The position numbers and the translations under genes were made by a program. The notes under the pieces are model-generated. The model was not told where the DNA came from. It ran no database searches and worked only from the letters and a program-made list of their open reading frames with translations. A DNA stretch of 55,344 nucleotides from NCBI RefSeq assembly GCF_001679925.1, contig NZ_LYUZ01000001.1, positions 111,561 to 166,904 of the forward strand. The letters run 5' to 3'. Within the stretch, counting starts at the first letter, position 1. The number at the start of each line of letters is the position of its first letter. Shown in pieces: positions 27,361-36,564 of this stretch. The stretch comes from Leisingera sp. JC1 (GTDB lineage Bacteria > Pseudomonadota > Alphaproteobacteria > Rhodobacterales > Rhodobacteraceae).

Positions 27361-27637
27361 TTTGGCAGAGAGGGTGTGCTGCCGATGACTGTTGCAGCGC
27401 TGGCCGGAATGCCGCCCTGCCTCAATACCCATGCCGCGCCGCCGCTTCTGGCTGGCCTGATGGAGCAGGGAATGAGTGCAGACGCCTCCATGGCCTATTT
27501 GGTAGCGGGCGCGGTCAGTTCTGTTCCCGCCATGGCTGCGGTCTGGTCGCCAGTAAAAAACAATAGTATTCGCAGCCTATCTGGGGTTGGGAGAAAGCGG
27601 CGCGGTTTTGTCTGGCGTTCTATTCCAGTGGATCTGA
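27361..27637 (+). pseudogene. Remnant of a permease gene, 5'-truncated and frameshifted
   Basis: Directly after the peptidase stop, the plus strand encodes FGREGVLPMTVAALAGMPP and on to a segment ending WSPV, then a run of six A (27555-27560). Past the run the similarity continues one base out of frame, with a clear membrane-helix tail VFAAYLGLGESGAVLSGV and a stop at 27635-27637. Deleting one A restores a continuous C-terminal region like that of YraQ/ArsP-type permeases (two helices around SSVPAMAAVW and the last GLGESGAVLSGVLF). The front of the permease is absent, so this is a relic joined to the peptidase gene. Whether the frameshift is real or a base-calling error is open; the missing 5' part is not explained by an error. 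Confidence 0.55.
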
Positions 27638-27650
27638 AATACCCAAGTCC

Positions 27651-27674
27651 GGCGCCGCGCTGGCGCGCGGCGCC
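27651..27674. terminator. Strong GC hairpin after the permease remnant
   Basis: A perfect 10-base stem GGCGCCGCGC / GCGCGGCGCC with a 4-base loop, followed by GTTTCC, lies 13 bases after the remnant's stop. It is probably the original permease terminator. From here to 27802 I see no gene or other signal. Confidence 0.5.
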
Positions 27675-27802
27675 GTTTCCTGTTCCAAAGAAGTCTCGGA
27701 GATTTGAGCCTCCCTTCAGAAGGGCCCGGGATTGTTTTGAACGCACTGTGCCGGGGCCAGCTGCCTAGCGGCGGGCCATTGGCAGCACTGCCTTTGCGTT
27801 TC

Positions 27803-27842
27803 GCAAAAGAAAACGCCCCGGAAATCCGGGGCGCAGTTTTTT
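27803..27842. terminator. Bidirectional terminator beside tpa
   Basis: A 9-base perfect stem CGCCCCGGA / TCCGGGGCG has T6 on the plus side (27836-27842 region) and, on the minus strand, TTTTCTTTT. It lies 20 bases beyond the tpa stop and can end transcripts from both sides. Confidence 0.8.
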
Positions 27843-27862
27843 CGTCCAACAGGGAGAGGTTG

Positions 27863-29260
27863 TCAGCCGAATACTTTGGTCAGTGCTTTGTCGACCGCAT
27901 CGCAGATTGCGTCGATATCATCTGCGGTGGCGATCAGTGCCGGGCTGAAGCACAGGGTGTTGTTGCGGCCAGGCAGCGAGCGGTTGGTGACACCAATAAT
28001 CACGCCCTGTGCACCGCATTCTGCGACAACCTGCTGGGCCAGTTTCTCGTCCACCGGTTCTTTGGTTTCGCGATCCTGCACCAGTTCGGCCCCCAGGAAC
28101 AGGCCTTTGCCGCGCACGTCGCCGATCACTGTGTGCTTCTCCTGCAGCGCGCGCAGGTTGTTCAGCATCCGCTCGCCCATGGCAGCGCAGTTGTCCAACA
28201 GGTTCTCGTCTTCGATGATCTGCATGTTGACCAGCGCCGCGGCGGGGCCAGCGGTGCAGCCGCCGAAGGTGGAGATGTCGCGGAAGTAGTTCATCGGATC
28301 GGAGGTGTCGTCCTTGAACATTTCAAAGACTTCTTCGGTGGTGACCATGCAGGCAATCGCCGCATAGCCGGAGGCGACGCCTTTGGCCATGGTCACGAAA
28401 TCGGGTTTGATACCGTACTGCTGGTAGCCGAACCATTTACCGGTTCGGCCGACGCCGCAGACAACTTCGTCGATGTGGAGGAGCACGTCGTACTTCTTGC
28501 AGATTTCCTGCACACGCTCCCAGTAGCCTTCGGGCGCTTCGATCACGCCGCCGCCCGCGGTTACCGGCTCCAGGCAAAGGGCGCCAACGGTTTCCGGGCC
28601 TTCGCGCAGGATGACTTCTTCGATGGCGTCAGCTGCGGCAATGCCGAACTCGCGGCCCGAGAGATGTTCCAGGCCCAGCTCATGTTTGCGGTATTCCATG
28701 CAGTGGGGCACGCGGACGAAGTCCGGCGCAAAAGGACCGTACTGCGCGTTGCGCTCGTCCTGGCCGCCTGCCGACATGGTTGCCAGGGTGGAGCCGTGGT
28801 AGTCGCGGTCGCGGTACAGGATCTTGGTTTTCTTGCCGCCATATTTCTTGTGGGCGATCTGGCGGACCATCTTGAAGGCCTTCTCGTTGGCCTCTGAACC
28901 GGAGTTGGTGTAATAGACGCGGGTCATGCCCGGCATCTTGGAGATCAGCTTTTCGGCAAACAGCGCACCGGGAATGGAGCCCGCGGAGTTTGCAAAGTAG
29001 CAGACCTTCATCAGTTGGTCATAGACAGCCTTGCAGATGTTTTCGCGGCCATAGCCGACGTTGACAGTCCAAACGCCGCCGGACACAGCATCCAGGAATT
29101 CCTTGCCGTTCTGATCCCAGACGCGCATGCCCTTGCCCTCGACAATGATGCGCGGGTCGGAGGATTCCAGCGCCTTGTGCTGGAACAGGTGGTGCCACAT
29201 GTGGGCCTTGTCGGCCTCGACCACACGGGAGAGATCGTTTTCGTTGAACGTGCCGTCCAT
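27863..29260 (-). CDS. tpa: Taurine--pyruvate aminotransferase
   Basis: PLP enzyme that moves the amino group of taurine to pyruvate, giving sulfoacetaldehyde and alanine, the first step of the pathway completed by Xsc and Pta. The 465-residue class III aminotransferase shows YYTNSGSEANEKAF (PLP phosphate loop), HIDEVVCGVGRTG and the Schiff-base Lys293 in TMAKGVASGYAAI. The N-terminus and length match characterised Tpa proteins, and the genomic partners settle the substrate. No alanine dehydrogenase or taurine transporter gene is present in the window. It ends at a bidirectional terminator and has TauR boxes upstream. Confidence 0.93.
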   Translation of the reverse strand: MDGTFNENDLSRVVEADKAHMWHHLFQHKALESSDPRIIVEGKGMRVWDQNGKEFLDAVSGGVWTVNVGYGRENICKAVYDQLMKVCYFANSAGSIPGALFAEKLISKMPGMTRVYYTNSGSEANEKAFKMVRQIAHKKYGGKKTKILYRDRDYHGSTLATMSAGGQDERNAQYGPFAPDFVRVPHCMEYRKHELGLEHLSGREFGIAAADAIEEVILREGPETVGALCLEPVTAGGGVIEAPEGYWERVQEICKKYDVLLHIDEVVCGVGRTGKWFGYQQYGIKPDFVTMAKGVASGYAAIACMVTTEEVFEMFKDDTSDPMNYFRDISTFGGCTAGPAAALVNMQIIEDENLLDNCAAMGERMLNNLRALQEKHTVIGDVRGKGLFLGAELVQDRETKEPVDEKLAQQVVAECGAQGVIIGVTNRSLPGRNNTLCFSPALIATADDIDAICDAVDKALTKVFG

Positions 29261-29360
29261 GACATGTCCTTTCGGCGTTAGAAGTGAATCAGGCTGCCCG
29301 GAACCCTACAGGGCTTCTGAGGCGTATTATGTACCAGAAACGTCAGTTTCGGGGAATTCG

Positions 29361-29393
29361 TTAGGGCCAGAGCATATGCTTGCTTAGGTCCAG
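29361..29393 (-). promoter_or_regulatory. TauR boxes between tpa and the BKACE operon
   Basis: Read on the minus strand, CTGGACCTAA (29393-29384) and CTGGCCCTAA (29370-29361) form a clean direct repeat with a 23-base period, 101-133 bases before the tpa start. They point toward tpa. The 289-base gap is shared with the divergent BKACE gene, which starts 157 bases away on the other side. Apart from these boxes and the BKACE ribosome site I see nothing else recognisable in it. Confidence 0.8.
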
Positions 29394-29549
29394 AGGTGAG
29401 GCCCGACTCCAAGGGCAGAGCGTCGCCAAGCCGTGCCAAAAGAGCAAATGTTCTGAAGTCTCCGGCTTGAGAGCGTATGTCTCGTGACGGCAAGCTGCCA
29501 AATGATCCCAACACGAGTCGCGGCAGTGCAGCCGCGTAGGAGGAGACAG

Positions 29550-30326
29550 GTGGCAGAGTACAGTTTGATGGTGGCACCCAACGGGGCCAGGCGGGGTCGT
29601 GTAGATCACAAGCAGCTGCCAATGACGCCGCAAGAGACGGCGGAAGCTGCAACTGCCTGCTTCGCTGCCGGCGCCCAGGCTTTGCACCTTCATGTGCGCG
29701 ACAAAGAGGGGCTGCATTCGCTGGATGCGGGCCGCTACCGTGAAACCCTTGATGCGGTGCAAGAAAGTGCACCGGAGATGGCGGTGCAGATCACTACAGA
29801 AAGCGCAGGCCTTTATGATGTGGCCGCCCAGATTGCCTGTCTGGAGGCGTTGCGCCCGGCGGCAGCCTCTGTATCGGTGCGGGAAATGGCGCGGGACACG
29901 GTGCTGGCCGCACGCGCTTATGCTCTGTGCGCGGAAGCAGGCACGCAGGTTCAGCATATTCTGTACGGTTCAGACTGCATCGCCCGACTCCGTGCCTGGT
30001 ATCAGGATGGTACAGTGCCAGCTGACATGCGGGATGCGATCTTTGTTCTGGGCAAGTACAGCCCGCCGGTTTTGGGGCAGCCAGAACAACTCAAGTCCTT
30101 CCGTGACGCCACGGCAGATTTACGCCTTAGTTGGACCGTTTGTGCCTTTGGCCGCCACGAGCAGGCTTGTCTTCTGGCGGCGGTTGCCGCGGGCGGGGAT
30201 GCGCGAATCGGATTTGAGAATAACATCGAAACACCAGAAGGCGGGCATCTGGCAGATAATGCAGCCTCGGTTGCCGCCTTCGTTCAGGCCGCAAAGGCCC
30301 AAGGCCATACGCTAAAGGAGTGCTGA
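29550..30326 (+). CDS. Beta-keto acid cleavage enzyme (BKACE/DUF849 family)
   Basis: 258-residue TIM-barrel enzyme of the family typified by 3-keto-5-aminohexanoate cleavage enzyme, which condenses a beta-keto acid with acetyl-CoA to give acetoacetate and a new acyl-CoA. Visible features are VAPNGARRGRVDH near the N-terminus, the zinc-binding HxH in ALHLHVRD, and the late Glu in ARIGFENNIETPEG. Members differ in substrate (dehydrocarnitine, keto-adipate, aminohexanoate); the residues that decide this cannot be read reliably. The GTG at 29550 follows TAGGAGGAGA closely and is the best start; ATG 29568 is the alternative. A class III aminotransferase starts 2 bases after its stop. Confidence 0.8.
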   Translation: MAEYSLMVAPNGARRGRVDHKQLPMTPQETAEAATACFAAGAQALHLHVRDKEGLHSLDAGRYRETLDAVQESAPEMAVQITTESAGLYDVAAQIACLEALRPAAASVSVREMARDTVLAARAYALCAEAGTQVQHILYGSDCIARLRAWYQDGTVPADMRDAIFVLGKYSPPVLGQPEQLKSFRDATADLRLSWTVCAFGRHEQACLLAAVAAGGDARIGFENNIETPEGGHLADNAASVAAFVQAAKAQGHTLKEC

Positions 30327-30328
30327 TC

Positions 30329-31657
30329 ATGAGTCATGTTTTTCCTCGCCACACCAAGGCCAGCCTGCCTACTGCTGTTGCAGGTGACGGTTGTTATTTG
30401 ATTGATGCGGACGGCAAGCGCTATTTCGACGGCTCTGGCGGTGCTGCAGTCTCTTGTCTCGGCCATTCCGACGCGGATGTAATCAAGGCGGTGCAGGACC
30501 AAGTGGGCAAGCTGGCCTTTGCCCATACCGGGTTCATGACCTCTGATCCCGCGGAAGAATTGGCAGATCTCCTGGTGGCCAACGCGCCGGGGGACATTGA
30601 CCGGGTCTATTTTGTCTCCGGCGGCTCTGAGGCCACCGAGGCCGCGATTAAACTGGCCCGCCAGTACTATCTGGAGCGAGGGGAAACACAGCGGCACCGC
30701 ATCATTGCCCGCAAGCAGAGCTACCACGGCAACACCCTCGGCGCGCTGGCGGCGGGCGGTAATGAATGGCGCCGGACCCAATTTGCGCCGCTGCTGATCG
30801 ACATCTCCCACATCTCGCCTTGCTATGAATATGTAAACCGGGCTGAGGGAGAGAGCAGCTATGACTATGGCCAGCGAGTTGCCAATGAACTGGAGGAGGA
30901 AATTCTCCGTCTCGGCCCGGACACTGTGATGGCTTTCATGGCGGAACCGGTGGTTGGCGCCACTTCCGGTGCGGTGCCTGCGGTGGAAGGATATTTCAAA
31001 CGCATTCGCGAGATCTGCGACAAATACGGGGTTCTTCTGATCCTGGACGAGGTGATGTGCGGCATGGGCCGTACTGGGCATCTCTTTGCCTGCGAGGCTG
31101 ACGGTGTGGCGCCGGATATTCTGTGCATCGCCAAGGGCTTGGGCGCTGGTTACCAACCAATTGGGGCGATGCTCTGCACCAGGCAGATTTATGAGGCGAT
31201 CGAGAGCGGTTCCGGCTTCTTTCAGCATGGCCACACCTATATTGGCCATCCTGCTGCAACTGCGGCAGGGCTGGCAGTGGTTAAAGCGATGCTAGGGCGT
31301 GGATTGGTGCAACGTTGCGCCGAGATGGGAGAGAAACTGCAGGCCGCGCTGGAGGACGGTTTCGGCCAGCACCCCAACATTGGCGACATCCGCGGCCGCG
31401 GGCTGTTTCGCGGGGTAGAGTTGGTCGCAGACCGCGACACCAAATCTCCATTTGATCCGGCGCTGGGTCTGGCGGGGAAAATCAAGAAGGCAGCATTTCA
31501 GGCCGGTCTGATCTGTTATCCGATGTCCGGCACCCGCGACGGACGGAACGGCGACCATATACTGCTGGCGCCGCCGTTCATTATCTCTGAGGAACAGATT
31601 GTTGAAGTGGTGGACAAGCTGGAAATTTCGATCGCTCAGTGTTTGCCTGATGGGTGA
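30329..31657 (+). CDS. Class III omega-amino-acid aminotransferase
   Basis: 442-residue PLP enzyme with the phosphate loop VYFVSGGSEATEAAIKLA, DEVMCGMGRTG and the Schiff-base Lys269 in ILCIAKGLGAGYQP. It resembles the acetylornithine/omega-amino acid:pyruvate group, but the substrate cannot be named. AAAGGAG lies 8 bases before ATG 30329. It forms a tight operon with the BKACE gene, so it may make the keto acid that BKACE cleaves (from a beta-amino or diamino compound). Its divergent neighbour tpa belongs to the same superfamily but is clearly different in sequence. Confidence 0.82.
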   Translation: MSHVFPRHTKASLPTAVAGDGCYLIDADGKRYFDGSGGAAVSCLGHSDADVIKAVQDQVGKLAFAHTGFMTSDPAEELADLLVANAPGDIDRVYFVSGGSEATEAAIKLARQYYLERGETQRHRIIARKQSYHGNTLGALAAGGNEWRRTQFAPLLIDISHISPCYEYVNRAEGESSYDYGQRVANELEEEILRLGPDTVMAFMAEPVVGATSGAVPAVEGYFKRIREICDKYGVLLILDEVMCGMGRTGHLFACEADGVAPDILCIAKGLGAGYQPIGAMLCTRQIYEAIESGSGFFQHGHTYIGHPAATAAGLAVVKAMLGRGLVQRCAEMGEKLQAALEDGFGQHPNIGDIRGRGLFRGVELVADRDTKSPFDPALGLAGKIKKAAFQAGLICYPMSGTRDGRNGDHILLAPPFIISEEQIVEVVDKLEISIAQCLPDG

Positions 31658-31677
31658 ACTCTAGGCGTGCGGGGCAC

Positions 31678-31696
31678 GTCCGGCCTCAGGCCGGGC
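31678..31696. terminator. Hairpin between convergent aminotransferase and DsbA-like genes
   Basis: A perfect 7-base stem CCGGCCT / AGGCCGG with a 1-base centre (31680-31694), extendable by one G-U and one G-C pair, lies in the 46-base convergent gap. There is no T tract, so its function as a terminator is uncertain. Confidence 0.35.
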
Positions 31697-31703
31697 GTCG
31701 TCC

Positions 31704-32375
31704 TCAGATGAGAGCGGTTCCGGCAAATCCCAGTTGTTCAAGGATGCTGGTATAATTTTCGACTCCTTGTGCGCCGGTGACCAGGTGACGCCCGTCGAAG
31801 ACCATCGCAGGAACCCCGCGAATTCCCTGGCCCGTCCAGAGCGCTTGTCGCTGGCGGACACTGTCTGCGTAGGACCCGCATTCGAGCGCGGTTCGGGCCT
31901 CGGTACCAGCCAATCCGATAGCTTCGGCGGTCTCCGCCAGAACATCCGGGTCCGACACATCCTTGCCATTAGTGAAATAGGAGCAGAGCAACGCCTGTTT
32001 CATTTCGTGGCCTTTGCCGCTCTCATCCGCCCATTCGATAAGCTGGTGTGCTTGAAAGGTATTGTAGATCCGCATGCCGTCAAAAAAGCGGAAGGTGAAG
32101 CCCAAGGCTGCGCCAAGATCCGTCAGTTGAGCCCTTACCTGCGCCGATTGCGCTTCCGTGCTGCCGTATTTCGCTGCGAGGTGCTCCCGCAGGTTCTCAC
32201 CTTCGGGGGCCATGCCGGGGTTCAGCTCAAACGGTTGCCAATGGATGTCCAGGGTGATCCCTGTGCGGCGGGCGGCAAGGGCAAGCTGGCTATAACCCAC
32301 GGCGCACCAAGGGCAGACGATGTCTGAGATAATGTCAACCCGAAGAGCGGTGCGGGGAGTCTGGGCTTTTGCCAT
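31704..32375 (-). CDS. DsbA family oxidoreductase (FrnE-like)
   Basis: 223-residue thioredoxin-fold protein with the active-site motif Cys21-Pro-Trp-Cys24 (SDIVCPWCAVG) and the cis-proline segment GVPAMVFDGRHLVTGAQ near the C-terminus. There is no signal peptide, so it works in the cytoplasm, as FrnE-type 2-hydroxychromene isomerase/thiol oxidoreductase relatives do. The true substrate is unknown; disulfide exchange or glutathione-conjugate isomerisation are both seen in the family. Confidence 0.85.
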   Translation of the reverse strand: MAKAQTPRTALRVDIISDIVCPWCAVGYSQLALAARRTGITLDIHWQPFELNPGMAPEGENLREHLAAKYGSTEAQSAQVRAQLTDLGAALGFTFRFFDGMRIYNTFQAHQLIEWADESGKGHEMKQALLCSYFTNGKDVSDPDVLAETAEAIGLAGTEARTALECGSYADSVRQRQALWTGQGIRGVPAMVFDGRHLVTGAQGVENYTSILEQLGFAGTALI

Positions 32376-32487
32376 GGGCGGTTCCTATGGTTTCCGTTTC
32401 TTGCAGAAACATGGGTGCAGCGGACGGGCAAAACAACCGCTGGCGCGGCGCCACATGGCATTCGACCCTCAGGCTAGTGTTCTGTAA

Positions 32488-33138
32488 TCAGCCCTTACCC
32501 AATGTGCTCGCTTCGCGGGCCAACTCCTTGATAGCACTCCAATTGCCAGATTGAACTAGATCACTGGGTGCGACCCAGCTGCCACCGGCGCAGACCACAT
32601 TGCCCAAGCTCAGGTAGCTCTCTGCGTTGGCGGGTGTGATGCCGCCAGTGGGGCAGAATGAGATCTGCGGCAAGGGCGCGCCGATGGCCTTGAGCGCCGG
32701 CGCGCCACCGGAAGCCTCCGCGGGGAAAAACTTCAGCATGCCGTAGCCGCGGGCCAGCAGCCGCATTGCTTCAGTAGCGGTCGCTGCGCCTGGTAAGAGC
32801 GGAAGGCCGATCGATTCACAGGCGTCCAGCAGGTAATCCGTGGCACCCGGCGAGACGCCGAACGTGGCGCCGGCCTCCTTGGCGGCCTCGGCGTCCTTGG
32901 GGGTGATCAGCGTGCCGGCCCCGACAACGCCGCCTTTCACCTGCGCCATTTCGCGGATCACGTCGAGCGCCGCGCCAGTGCGCAGGGTGACTTCCAAGGC
33001 GGGCAACCCGCCTGCCACCAGTGCTTCGGCAAGGGGGCGGGCATGGGCCGCGTCCTCCACAACCAGCACCGGCATCACCGGTGCCAGGGCGCAAATCTCG
33101 CAGGTGCGCAGGCTGGCGTCCTGAGGGGTTATCCGCAT
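32488..33138 (-). CDS. eda: 2-dehydro-3-deoxy-phosphogluconate aldolase
   Basis: Cleaves KDPG to pyruvate and glyceraldehyde 3-phosphate, the last step of the Entner-Doudoroff pathway. The 216-residue TIM barrel has the general-base Glu49 in ALEVTLRTG and the Schiff-base Lys136 in LKFFPAEASGG. It starts 3 bases after the edd stop, so it is translated from the same transcript. Confidence 0.94.
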   Translation of the reverse strand: MRITPQDASLRTCEICALAPVMPVLVVEDAAHARPLAEALVAGGLPALEVTLRTGAALDVIREMAQVKGGVVGAGTLITPKDAEAAKEAGATFGVSPGATDYLLDACESIGLPLLPGAATATEAMRLLARGYGMLKFFPAEASGGAPALKAIGAPLPQISFCPTGGITPANAESYLSLGNVVCAGGSWVAPSDLVQSGNWSAIKELAREASTLGKG

Positions 33139-33141
33139 CTT

Positions 33142-34950
33142 TCAAACTCCAAATACGCTGGCGCCTTCGTCGGCTGAGGCAACCGAGCGGCGGAACAGGG
33201 AAAACAGCTCGCGGCCGGTGCCGTGCTGATATGCGCTGAGGTCGGCGGTGGCGGCTTCGCGCTCAAGCGCGCCTTCGGTCAGGATTTCCAATGTGCCCTT
33301 CACCGCATCGAGCCGCAGCAGATCGCCGTCCCGGATCCGGGCAATCGGGCCGCCGTCCAGGGCTTCAGGAACCACATGGATCGCCGCCGGGATCTTGCCA
33401 GAGGCGCCGGACATCCGCCCGTCTGTGACCAGAGCCACCTTTTGGCCGCGGCCCTGAAGGATACCAAGGAACGGCGTCAGGCTGTGAAGCTCTGGCATGC
33501 CGTTGGCCTTGGGGCCTTGGAAGCGCACCACGACGATCACGTCGCCGGTCAGTTCGCCGGCTTTGAACGCCACCTTGGCCTCTTCCTGGTCGTGAAAGAC
33601 CCGGGCCGGGGCTTCGACCACCTGATGTTCTTTCGCGACTGCTGAGACTTTGATGACAGAGGTGCCCAGATTGCCGGTCAGCCGCTTGAGTCCGCCGGTC
33701 TTCTGGAACGGCGCATCCGCGGGGCGCAGTACTGCGTCATTAAGGCTTTGTCCGGTCCCGGGGCGGAAAGTGAGACCGTCCTCGGAAAGGAACGGCTCTT
33801 GCGTATAATGTTCCAGCCCTTCGCCTGCGACCGTCCTTGTGTCCGGGTGCAGAAGCCCCGTCTTCAGCAGCTCGCCAATCATGTAGCCTAGTCCGCCTGC
33901 GGCATGAAAATGGTTCACGTCTGCCAGGCCATTAGGATAGACCTTGGCCAGCAATGGCACAGCTTCAGACAGTTCCGCAAAGTCTTGCCAATCCAGGATG
34001 ATTCCTCCCGCCCGGGCCATGGCGATCAGGTGGATCAGCAGGTTGGTAGAGCCGCCGGTAGCCATCAGCCCGACGATGCCATTGGCATAGGCCTTCTCGT
34101 CCAGCACGTCGCAGACCGGGGTGTAGTTGTTGCCCAGGGCGCTGAGCGACAGAGCCCGTTTGGCGCCCTCGACCGTCAGCGCCGCGCGCAGCGGCGTGCC
34201 GGGGTTCACGAAGGACGACCCGGGGAGATGGAGCCCCATAAACTCCATCAGCATTTGGTTGGTATTTGCCGTGCCGTAGAAGGTGCATGTGCCGGGGCCA
34301 TGGTAAGCGGCCATTTCCGCCTTCAACAGCTCATCCCGGGAAATCTCACCCGCCGCGAACTTCTGGCGTATCTGCGCCTTTTCATCATTGGCGAGGCCAC
34401 TAGTCATCGGTCCTGCAGGCAGGAAAACTGCCGGGATGTGGCCAAAGGCCTGGGCGCCGATAACCAGGCCCGGCACAATCTTGTCGCAGACGCCCAGGAA
34501 CACCGCCGCATCGAACACGTTGTGGCTGAGTGCGACGCCTGCTGCCATGGCGATGGTGTCGCGGGAAAACAGGCTCAGCTCCATGCCTGCCTCGCCCTGG
34601 GTGACACCGTCGCACATCGCAGGCACTCCGCCCGCCACCTGCGCTGTGCCGCCTGCCTTGCGCACCGCATCGCGGATCAGCGCAGGATAGGTCTCAAACG
34701 GCTGATGCGCCGACAGCATGTCGTTGTACGCGGTCACAATCCCCAGATGCCCCTTGCTTCCTTCCGCCAGCGTTTGCTGATCCGGACCGGATGCCGCATA
34801 GGCATGGGCCTGGCCGGAGCAGCTGAGATGCGCCCGGGCCGGACCCTTGCCCTTTGCCGCGCGCATCCGCTCCAGGTAGGCGGTGCGGGTCGCTTCGCTG
34901 CGTAAGACGATGCGCTCTGTGACGGCTGCCAATGTGGAGTTCAGGGTCAT
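33142..34950 (-). CDS. edd: Phosphogluconate dehydratase
   Basis: Iron-sulfur dehydratase (IlvD/Edd family) converting 6-phosphogluconate to KDPG. The 602-residue protein shows the cluster motifs [14 protein letters not shown] and [15 protein letters not shown], then TGGSTN and [14 protein letters not shown] near the C-terminus. Length and motifs fit Edd rather than IlvD. It follows zwf by 48 bases. A 6-phosphogluconolactonase gene (pgl), which should link Zwf and Edd, is not in this operon. Confidence 0.94.
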   Translation of the reverse strand: MTLNSTLAAVTERIVLRSEATRTAYLERMRAAKGKGPARAHLSCSGQAHAYAASGPDQQTLAEGSKGHLGIVTAYNDMLSAHQPFETYPALIRDAVRKAGGTAQVAGGVPAMCDGVTQGEAGMELSLFSRDTIAMAAGVALSHNVFDAAVFLGVCDKIVPGLVIGAQAFGHIPAVFLPAGPMTSGLANDEKAQIRQKFAAGEISRDELLKAEMAAYHGPGTCTFYGTANTNQMLMEFMGLHLPGSSFVNPGTPLRAALTVEGAKRALSLSALGNNYTPVCDVLDEKAYANGIVGLMATGGSTNLLIHLIAMARAGGIILDWQDFAELSEAVPLLAKVYPNGLADVNHFHAAGGLGYMIGELLKTGLLHPDTRTVAGEGLEHYTQEPFLSEDGLTFRPGTGQSLNDAVLRPADAPFQKTGGLKRLTGNLGTSVIKVSAVAKEHQVVEAPARVFHDQEEAKVAFKAGELTGDVIVVVRFQGPKANGMPELHSLTPFLGILQGRGQKVALVTDGRMSGASGKIPAAIHVVPEALDGGPIARIRDGDLLRLDAVKGTLEILTEGALEREAATADLSAYQHGTGRELFSLFRRSVASADEGASVFGV

Positions 34951-34998
34951 GTCGTGCCTTTGCTGTCAATTGCGAGGGCGGAGGTAAGGTGTGCCATA

Positions 34999-36459
34999 TT
35001 ATTCTCCGATGCTGCGCCAACGGCGGCCGTCGCGGTGGATCAGCAGCAGGGAGTCGTCAGGGCCGGCACTGCCGCTGTCATAGGGCTGCGGCGTGTCCCC
35101 CGAGTCCTGCCAGCCGGCGATGATCGGATCGGCCCAAGCCCAGGCGGCTTCGACTTCGTCCCCGCGCATGAACAGAGTTTGGTTGCCGCGGATTACATCC
35201 ATGATCAGCCGCTCATAAGCGTCCTGAGGGCGCCCGGATTCGGCAAGTTCATCGGCAAAAGTCATGTCCAGGTTGGCGCCGGTTAGCCGCATGCCGCCAG
35301 GCCCCGGATCCTTGATGGTGGTTTTCAGCGTAATGCCTTCATCCGGCTGCAGACGGATAACCAGAACGTTGCCATGCACAGTTCCTGAGCCTTCGAAGAT
35401 GTTGTGCGGCGGATCGCGGAAATAGACGGCAATTTCGCTGACCCGCCCTCGCAGGCGTTTGCCGGTGCGCAGGTAAAAGGGCGTGCCGGCCCAACGCCAG
35501 TTTGCCACCTCAACCTTGAGAGCAATGTAGCTTTCAGTACGGCTGGCGGCATTGCCTGCATGATCGCGGTAGCCATCGCCTTGCTGGGCGCTGTTTCTGC
35601 TGCGATATTGACCGCGGGCAATGCTTGCCTGCGGCACAGGGCGCAGCGCTTCGATCACTTTGACTTTCTCGTCCCGCACCGAGTTGGGGGTGAACTGCGC
35701 GGGCGGCTCCATTGCTGTCAGGCAGAGAAGCTGCATCAAGTGGTTCTGCACCATGTCTCGCATGGCGCCGGATTTGTCATAGTACTCGCCGCGCCCCTCA
35801 ACGCCGATGCTTTCGGCCACGGTTATTTGCACATGGTCGATGTGGGAAGAATTCCAAAGCGGCTCGAACAGCGAATTGGCGAAACGCAGAGCCATAAGGT
35901 TCTGCACTGTCTCCTTGCCCAGGTAATGGTCGATCCTATAGATCTGCTGCTCTTCGAAATGCTCTCGGAGAGCGGCGTTCAGAGCCTGAGCTGAGGCAAG
36001 GTCGTGGCCGAAGGGTTTTTCCAGAACAATGCGGCTTTCGGAAGTAGCGATGCCGGTCTCGCTGAGCCGGCGGGCGATGTCGGTGAACAGCGACGGGCCA
36101 ACTGACAAGTAGAAGGCGCGCACTGCGTCGTCACGCAGTTTTCCGCGAATCTCATCCCACCCGGCATCGCCGCGGGCATCAACGGCGGCATAGTCCAGCA
36201 GCGCGGTGAAAGACGCGATCTCCTTGGGGGTGGTCTCTACTTCCTGGCCGAATTCGCGGATCGCATCCGCAGTCTGATTGCGGAACTCTTCCGCAGTCAG
36301 TTCGCTGCGCGAAGTGCCAATGATCCGGCAGTCACTGCTGAACTGTCCGATCTGAAAGCGATGAAACAAGGCGGGCAGGATTTTACGGCGGGCCAAGTCA
36401 CCGGTCGCGCCAAACAGCACGAGGTCAAAAGGGTCAACTGGGATGACGCGGGAAACCAT
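34999..36459 (-). CDS. zwf: Glucose-6-phosphate dehydrogenase
   Basis: Oxidises glucose 6-phosphate to 6-phosphogluconolactone, entry to the Entner-Doudoroff and pentose phosphate pathways. The 486-residue product has the dinucleotide motif LFGATGDLARRKILPALF and the active-site motif RIDHYLGKE. ATG 36459 (MVSRVIPVDPFDLVLFGATGD) gives the usual N-terminus; the frame continues to 36525 but without similarity. It heads zwf-edd-eda. The 292-base gap upstream to the CoA-transferase gene holds one LacI-type palindrome and otherwise no gene. Confidence 0.94.
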   Translation of the reverse strand: MVSRVIPVDPFDLVLFGATGDLARRKILPALFHRFQIGQFSSDCRIIGTSRSELTAEEFRNQTADAIREFGQEVETTPKEIASFTALLDYAAVDARGDAGWDEIRGKLRDDAVRAFYLSVGPSLFTDIARRLSETGIATSESRIVLEKPFGHDLASAQALNAALREHFEEQQIYRIDHYLGKETVQNLMALRFANSLFEPLWNSSHIDHVQITVAESIGVEGRGEYYDKSGAMRDMVQNHLMQLLCLTAMEPPAQFTPNSVRDEKVKVIEALRPVPQASIARGQYRSRNSAQQGDGYRDHAGNAASRTESYIALKVEVANWRWAGTPFYLRTGKRLRGRVSEIAVYFRDPPHNIFEGSGTVHGNVLVIRLQPDEGITLKTTIKDPGPGGMRLTGANLDMTFADELAESGRPQDAYERLIMDVIRGNQTLFMRGDEVEAAWAWADPIIAGWQDSGDTPQPYDSGSAGPDDSLLLIHRDGRRWRSIGE

Positions 36460-36564
36460 TGATATTACATCGCTGTTCCATTGGGGCCGAAAGGCCAGAG
36501 CATTGTGCCGCCAAGGGCGCGGCAATTCAATTCCCTCTGCTGGCCTAAGGGCAGTTTAAGTTTC

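Noticed and set aside
27376-27768. A 130-codon frame read as an intact gene
   Set aside because: Its first half is the permease relic and its second half is out of frame with the permease tail; the combined translation is not a natural protein.
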